This document shows positions 6,592 to 8,806 of a stretch of DNA of 8,806 nt, one piece after another. The stretch comes from GCA-2716945 sp964342835 (lineage in GTDB: Bacteria > Pseudomonadota > Gammaproteobacteria > GCA-002705445 > GCA-002716945). Below the pieces are notes generated by a model. That model did not search any database. It worked only from the letters and a program-made list of their open reading frames with translations, and was not told where the DNA came from. Each line of letters begins with the position of its first letter. Within the stretch, counting starts at the first letter, position 1. The stretch lies in assembly GCA_964342835.1 (NCBI GenBank), contig CAYFGJ010000044.1:1-8806 (forward strand). Reading direction: 5' to 3'. Both the position numbers and the translations under genes were made by a program.

Positions 6592-7416
6592 ATGCAAAAT
6601 TACTATCTGAAGTTAATTATATTTGTCCTTTTATCTGCATATCAGTTTCATATTTATGCAGAACCCGCTAACGAAAAATACAAGACATATAAGGGTGATA
6701 TTATATTTTTCGAAATTTCTAAAAAAGAATATGAATTGGGTTACAAATTAAACAATATTAGCCTTCTAGTTTTGAAAAAAGAAAATAAACATTATTTGGT
6801 TTATGGTGTACCTTATCATACTGCAGTGGGTAAACATGAAATATTAGTAAAAAATACCCTATCTAATAAAAAATTTAAATTTACGGTTTTAGAAAAAGAT
6901 TTTAATAAACAATTTATTCGCATTAAAAAAAAATATACATCCCCATCAGATGAACAAATAATTAGAATTTCTAAAGAAAAAAATATTATTGGCAAATATA
7001 GGAATTTATGGACAAATAATAAACCTGACATAAAATTTATAAAACCTGCTGATGGTGTGGTTACTGGTGTTTTTGGTACACGAAGATTTTATAATGGTAT
7101 AGAAGGTAATTATCATAATGGATATGATATAGCAGGGAGAGAGACTGATTATGTATTAGCTCCAAGTCATGGTGAAGTAATTTTAGTGGGTGATTTTTTC
7201 TATAATGGTAAATTTGTTTACATTAATCATGGAAGTGGTTTAAAAAGTATATTTTTACATCTAAGTAAAATTCATGTAAAGCAAGGTGATACAGTGAGTA
7301 AAGGTCATGTTATAGGTCAAATTGGTTCAACAGGTGCTTCGACAGGGCCGCATTTACATTGGTCAGTTACATTAAATCAGACCTATGTAAACCCAGAACT
7401 ATTTTTACATTACTGA
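6592..7416 (+). CDS. Secreted M23-family metallopeptidase (probable peptidoglycan DD-endopeptidase)
   Basis: This is a LytM-type zinc endopeptidase expected to cut peptide cross-bridges of peptidoglycan in the periplasm. An N-terminal signal peptide (Lys7, then hydrophobic LIIFVLLSA) probably ends at IYA-EP, residues 21-25. Residues about 27-105 form a beta-rich region like the M23 N-terminal domain (PF18421) of proteobacterial enzymes, followed by a charged helical linker. The M23 domain runs from about 150 to 272. Zinc ligands are His175 and Asp179 (YHNGYD) and His256 in GPHLHW. His223 (FLHLS) and His254 complete the active site, so it looks catalytically intact. There is no LysM or SH3 domain. 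FGTRRFYNG and HWSVTLNQTYVNPELFL match the stand-alone family found near xseA in Pseudomonas. The ATG directly follows the queF TAA with no ribosome binding site, implying coupled translation. An A9 tract (6925-6933) lies in the linker. Cleavage specificity and gene name cannot be assigned from sequence alone. Confidence 0.9.
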   Translation: MQNYYLKLIIFVLLSAYQFHIYAEPANEKYKTYKGDIIFFEISKKEYELGYKLNNISLLVLKKENKHYLVYGVPYHTAVGKHEILVKNTLSNKKFKFTVLEKDFNKQFIRIKKKYTSPSDEQIIRISKEKNIIGKYRNLWTNNKPDIKFIKPADGVVTGVFGTRRFYNGIEGNYHNGYDIAGRETDYVLAPSHGEVILVGDFFYNGKFVYINHGSGLKSIFLHLSKIHVKQGDTVSKGHVIGQIGSTGASTGPHLHWSVTLNQTYVNPELFLHY

Positions 7417-7460
7417 TACTTATAAAGTTTTGCTTGAAGGATCATTGAATTAGTTGCAGA

Positions 7461-7475
7461 ATATAGATTCTATAT
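7461..7475. promoter_or_regulatory. 15-bp perfect palindrome upstream of the DUF4242 gene, candidate operator
   Basis: ATATAGA and TCTATAT flank one central T, giving perfect dyad symmetry. It ends 6 bases before the ribosome binding site and 17 before the start codon, in a 76-bp gap after the M23 gene. A weak -35-like TTGAAT lies at 7445-7450, and the palindrome overlaps where a -10 element or transcription start would fall. This fits a repressor site or the -10 region itself, though such AT-rich palindromes can occur by chance. Confidence 0.35.
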
Positions 7476-7481
7476 AAAAAT

Positions 7482-7487
7482 GGAGGG
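7482..7487 (+). promoter_or_regulatory. Strong Shine-Dalgarno sequence for the DUF4242 gene
   Basis: GGAGGG ends 5 nt before the ATG at 7493. It is the best ribosome binding site of any complete gene in the window; most of the others have none or a weak one. It fixes the start and suggests high, independent translation. Confidence 0.8.
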
Positions 7488-7492
7488 TTATA

Positions 7493-7765
7493 ATGCCGCA
7501 ATATGTTATAGAAAGAGAAATACCTGGTGCTGGTGATTTATCTGGCGATGATCTTAAAGGAATTTCACAAAAATCATGTGGAATACTTAAAGACATGGGC
7601 ACAGGTATAGAATGGGTACACAGTTATGTTACAGGAGACAAAGTTTTCTGTATTTACAATGCAGATAATGAAGATCTTATTAGACAACATGCAGAAACTG
7701 GTGGATTCCCAGCAAACAATATCTGTGAAGTAAAAAACGTTATTAGTCCTAAAACTGCGGACTAG
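7493..7765 (+). CDS. Small DUF4242 (SCO4226-like) protein
   Basis: This is a 90-residue soluble protein with no signal peptide or membrane segment. It reads as the DUF4242 family, named after Streptomyces SCO4226, a small ferredoxin-like-fold protein described as nickel binding. Family hallmarks are YVIEREIPGAGDLS (4-17), the SQKSCGIL helix (25-32), IEWVHSYVTGDKVFCIY (39-55), and IRQHAETGGFPANNI (63-77). Candidate metal or structural residues are Cys29, His43, Cys53, His66 and Cys78. Whether it binds nickel here is inference. The gene stands 76 bp after the M23 gene, has its own strong ribosome binding site, and ends before a hairpin terminator, so it is probably a single-gene unit. It is visibly richer in G and C and in Gly and Asp codons than its neighbours. 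That could reflect high expression and protein conservation or acquisition from elsewhere. The cellular role is unknown. Confidence 0.85.
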   Translation: MPQYVIEREIPGAGDLSGDDLKGISQKSCGILKDMGTGIEWVHSYVTGDKVFCIYNADNEDLIRQHAETGGFPANNICEVKNVISPKTAD

Positions 7766-7786
7766 TATTATTTTACAATATTTTTC

Positions 7787-7815
7787 AAAGAACCCATTAA
7801 TTAAATGGGTTCTTT
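7787..7815. terminator. Hairpin terminator shared by the DUF4242 gene and der
   Basis: AAAGAACCCATT (7787-7798) pairs perfectly over 12 bp with AATGGGTTCTTT (7804-7815) around the loop AATTA. On the plus strand the stem ends in TTCTTTT and then CGTT, a modest U-tract, 21 nt after the DUF4242 stop. On the minus strand the stem ends in TTCTTT followed by an A-rich stretch, so termination there would be weaker. The right arm, loop and first two bases of the left arm include the last four sense codons and the stop of der. Confidence 0.75.
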
Positions 7816-8806
7816 TCGTTAGATGTATTAATTTTTACAGGTGTACCAGGTAATCCAAGAGCCTGTTCATATCTATTTTGTAAATATTTTAAATAAGATA
7901 TAGGGAGTTGATCTACTTTATTGCCATAAATATAAATCAATAAATCTTTAGATTTTGACTGTTGGGCAAATTTAATTTTTACACGGCGATTATTTATGGT
8001 TGGTGGCGGATGGGCTTGTACAGATTCATACAATATTTTTGTAAGTTTTGATGATTTAAATCTTTTCTGTAAATTATCTGTGATTATATATATTGATTCT
8101 AGAAGTTTATTTATATTTTTATTCTTGAGAGCTGATACTAATATTATGAATGCGTTATTTGTAATTTTCGAGAAATATTCTAATTCTTTTTTTAATGCAT
8201 TAATTTCTGGTTTTTTTAATAGATCAATTTTATTGATTACAATAATATAAGGTTTATTATATTTTTTTATTCGTTCAAGTATTATTTTATCCTGTTTAGT
8301 AATACCTTCATTAGCACTTAGGGTTAACACGCATATATCAGTTTTTTTTATTATTTCTAAAGTATTGCTTATACTATATTTTTGTATTTTTGTAATTGTC
8401 TTGGCTTTTCTAAATATTCCTGCAGTATCATATATTGAAAATTGCTTCTTTTTATATTCAAAAGGAAATTCTATACTATCCACTGTAGTTCCAGGTATAT
8501 CTGAAATTATCATTAAATCATTTTTCAGAATTTTATTAGTTAAGGATGATTTGCCAACATTGGGTTTCCCTATAAATGAAATTTTATATCTGGATTCTTC
8601 ATTATTTGTAATATGAAATCTTATAAATTTTGTAAAAATAACATCTAATAAAAGATTTAATCCTTTGTTAGTCTTAGCAGATATTTCTACTATATCAATA
8701 ATTCCAAGTTTAAAGAAATCACAACTATTAAATTTTTTTGAAGTAATATCTATTTTATTGATAACTAAAATAATTTTTTTATTTTTTTTTCTAAGCGATT
8801 CGCATA
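7797..8806 (-). CDS. der: Ribosome-assembly GTPase Der (EngA), N-terminus cut by window edge
   Basis: Der has two tandem GTPase domains and a KH-like domain, and acts in 50S ribosomal subunit maturation. The frame is open to the right edge, giving 335 visible residues. The ATG at 8513 is inside the second GTPase domain and is not the start. Reading inward from the edge, the sequence shows the end of GTPase domain 1 with its G4 motif VINKID (complement of about 8765-8748) and a G5-like EISAKTN. A linker follows, then GTPase domain 2 with Walker A GKPNVGKSS (complement of 8570-8544), DIPGTT, DTAG, VINKIDLL and VSALKN. The KH-like domain has NRRVKIKFAQQ, YGNKVDQLPISYLKYLQNRYEQ and LGLPGTPVKI. 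It ends with NEKNPFN, soon after the position of the ENPY motif of E. coli Der, so the basic C-terminal tail seen there is missing. T9 at 8782-8790 lies in a Lys-rich part of domain 1. The stop lies in the shared hairpin. Confidence 0.96.
   Translation of the reverse strand, partial: CESLRKKNKKIILVINKIDITSKKFNSCDFFKLGIIDIVEISAKTNKGLNLLLDVIFTKFIRFHITNNEESRYKISFIGKPNVGKSSLTNKILKNDLMIISDIPGTTVDSIEFPFEYKKKQFSIYDTAGIFRKAKTITKIQKYSISNTLEIIKKTDICVLTLSANEGITKQDKIILERIKKYNKPYIIVINKIDLLKKPEINALKKELEYFSKITNNAFIILVSALKNKNINKLLESIYIITDNLQKRFKSSKLTKILYESVQAHPPPTINNRRVKIKFAQQSKSKDLLIYIYGNKVDQLPISYLKYLQNRYEQALGLPGTPVKINTSNEKNPFN

Noticed and set aside
7417..7492. Riboswitch or small RNA in the gap before the DUF4242 gene
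   Set aside because: At 76 bases with only a 15-bp palindrome and no further conserved stems, nothing supports a riboswitch or ncRNA.
8511..8513. ATG as the start of a short separate GTPase gene
   Set aside because: The frame continues upstream through the Walker A motif GKPNVGKSS and the first GTPase domain to the window edge, so it is an internal Met of der.
7996..8616. Plus-strand ORFs of 84 and 83 codons with hydrophobic, membrane-like translations
   Set aside because: They lie opposite conserved der motifs; the hydrophobicity comes from antisense of Lys and Asn codons in AT-rich DNA.
1..8806. CRISPR array, tRNA, rRNA, insertion sequence or phage genes
   Set aside because: No regularly spaced repeats, cloverleaf-like segments, transposase or phage proteins were seen on either strand, and coding genes fill almost all of the window.

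Overview
The window looks like a piece of chromosome from a strongly AT-rich gammaproteobacterium, with G+C around 30% by eye. The gammaproteobacterial call rests on four things. The DapD core and Smc head regions read like gammaproteobacterial sequences. The smc–ligA pair is the remnant of the smc–zipA–ligA order typical of that class. The M23 peptidase is of the proteobacterial two-domain type, and mltF and der are present. Code 11 fits: TGA is used as a stop by ligA and the M23 gene, and Trp is TGG. The composition, very tight gene packing and small proteins suggest a streamlined marine or symbiotic lineage, but nothing here fixes the genus.

Layout from left to right. Bases 2-520 (+) hold the C-terminal catalytic part of the lytic transglycosylase MltF, cut by the window edge, followed after 5 nt by dapD (526-1332, +), a lysine/diaminopimelate biosynthesis gene. 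Convergent to them and overlapping the 3' end of dapD by 26 bp is the minus-strand pair smc (6146-3321) and ligA (3319-1307), only 1 nt apart. A 55-bp intergenic region with facing TATAAT boxes separates smc from the divergent plus-strand pair queF (6202-6591) and an M23 peptidase (6592-7416), whose stop and start codons abut. A small, probably separately transcribed DUF4242/SCO4226-like gene (7493-7765) follows. It has a strong ribosome binding site and a 15-bp palindrome upstream. On the minus strand, der (8806-7797) runs in from the right edge, and its last codons form half of a hairpin terminator that faces the DUF4242 gene. No stretch over 300 bases lacks a gene.

The genes are mostly core functions. 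Three concern peptidoglycan: MltF cleaves glycan strands, DapD supplies diaminopimelate for cross-linking, and the M23 enzyme probably cuts cross-bridges. Smc and LigA serve chromosome organisation and DNA joining, QueF makes preQ1 for tRNA queuosine, and Der is a ribosome-assembly GTPase.

The most unusual feature is Smc itself. At 941 residues it has complete ATPase head halves and two coiled-coil arms, but I can find no hinge dimerisation domain. The arms appear to turn back at a single proline near the exact midpoint, with no hinge and no zinc hook. zipA is also missing from its usual place between smc and ligA. No mobile element, CRISPR array, phage gene, tRNA or rRNA gene was seen.
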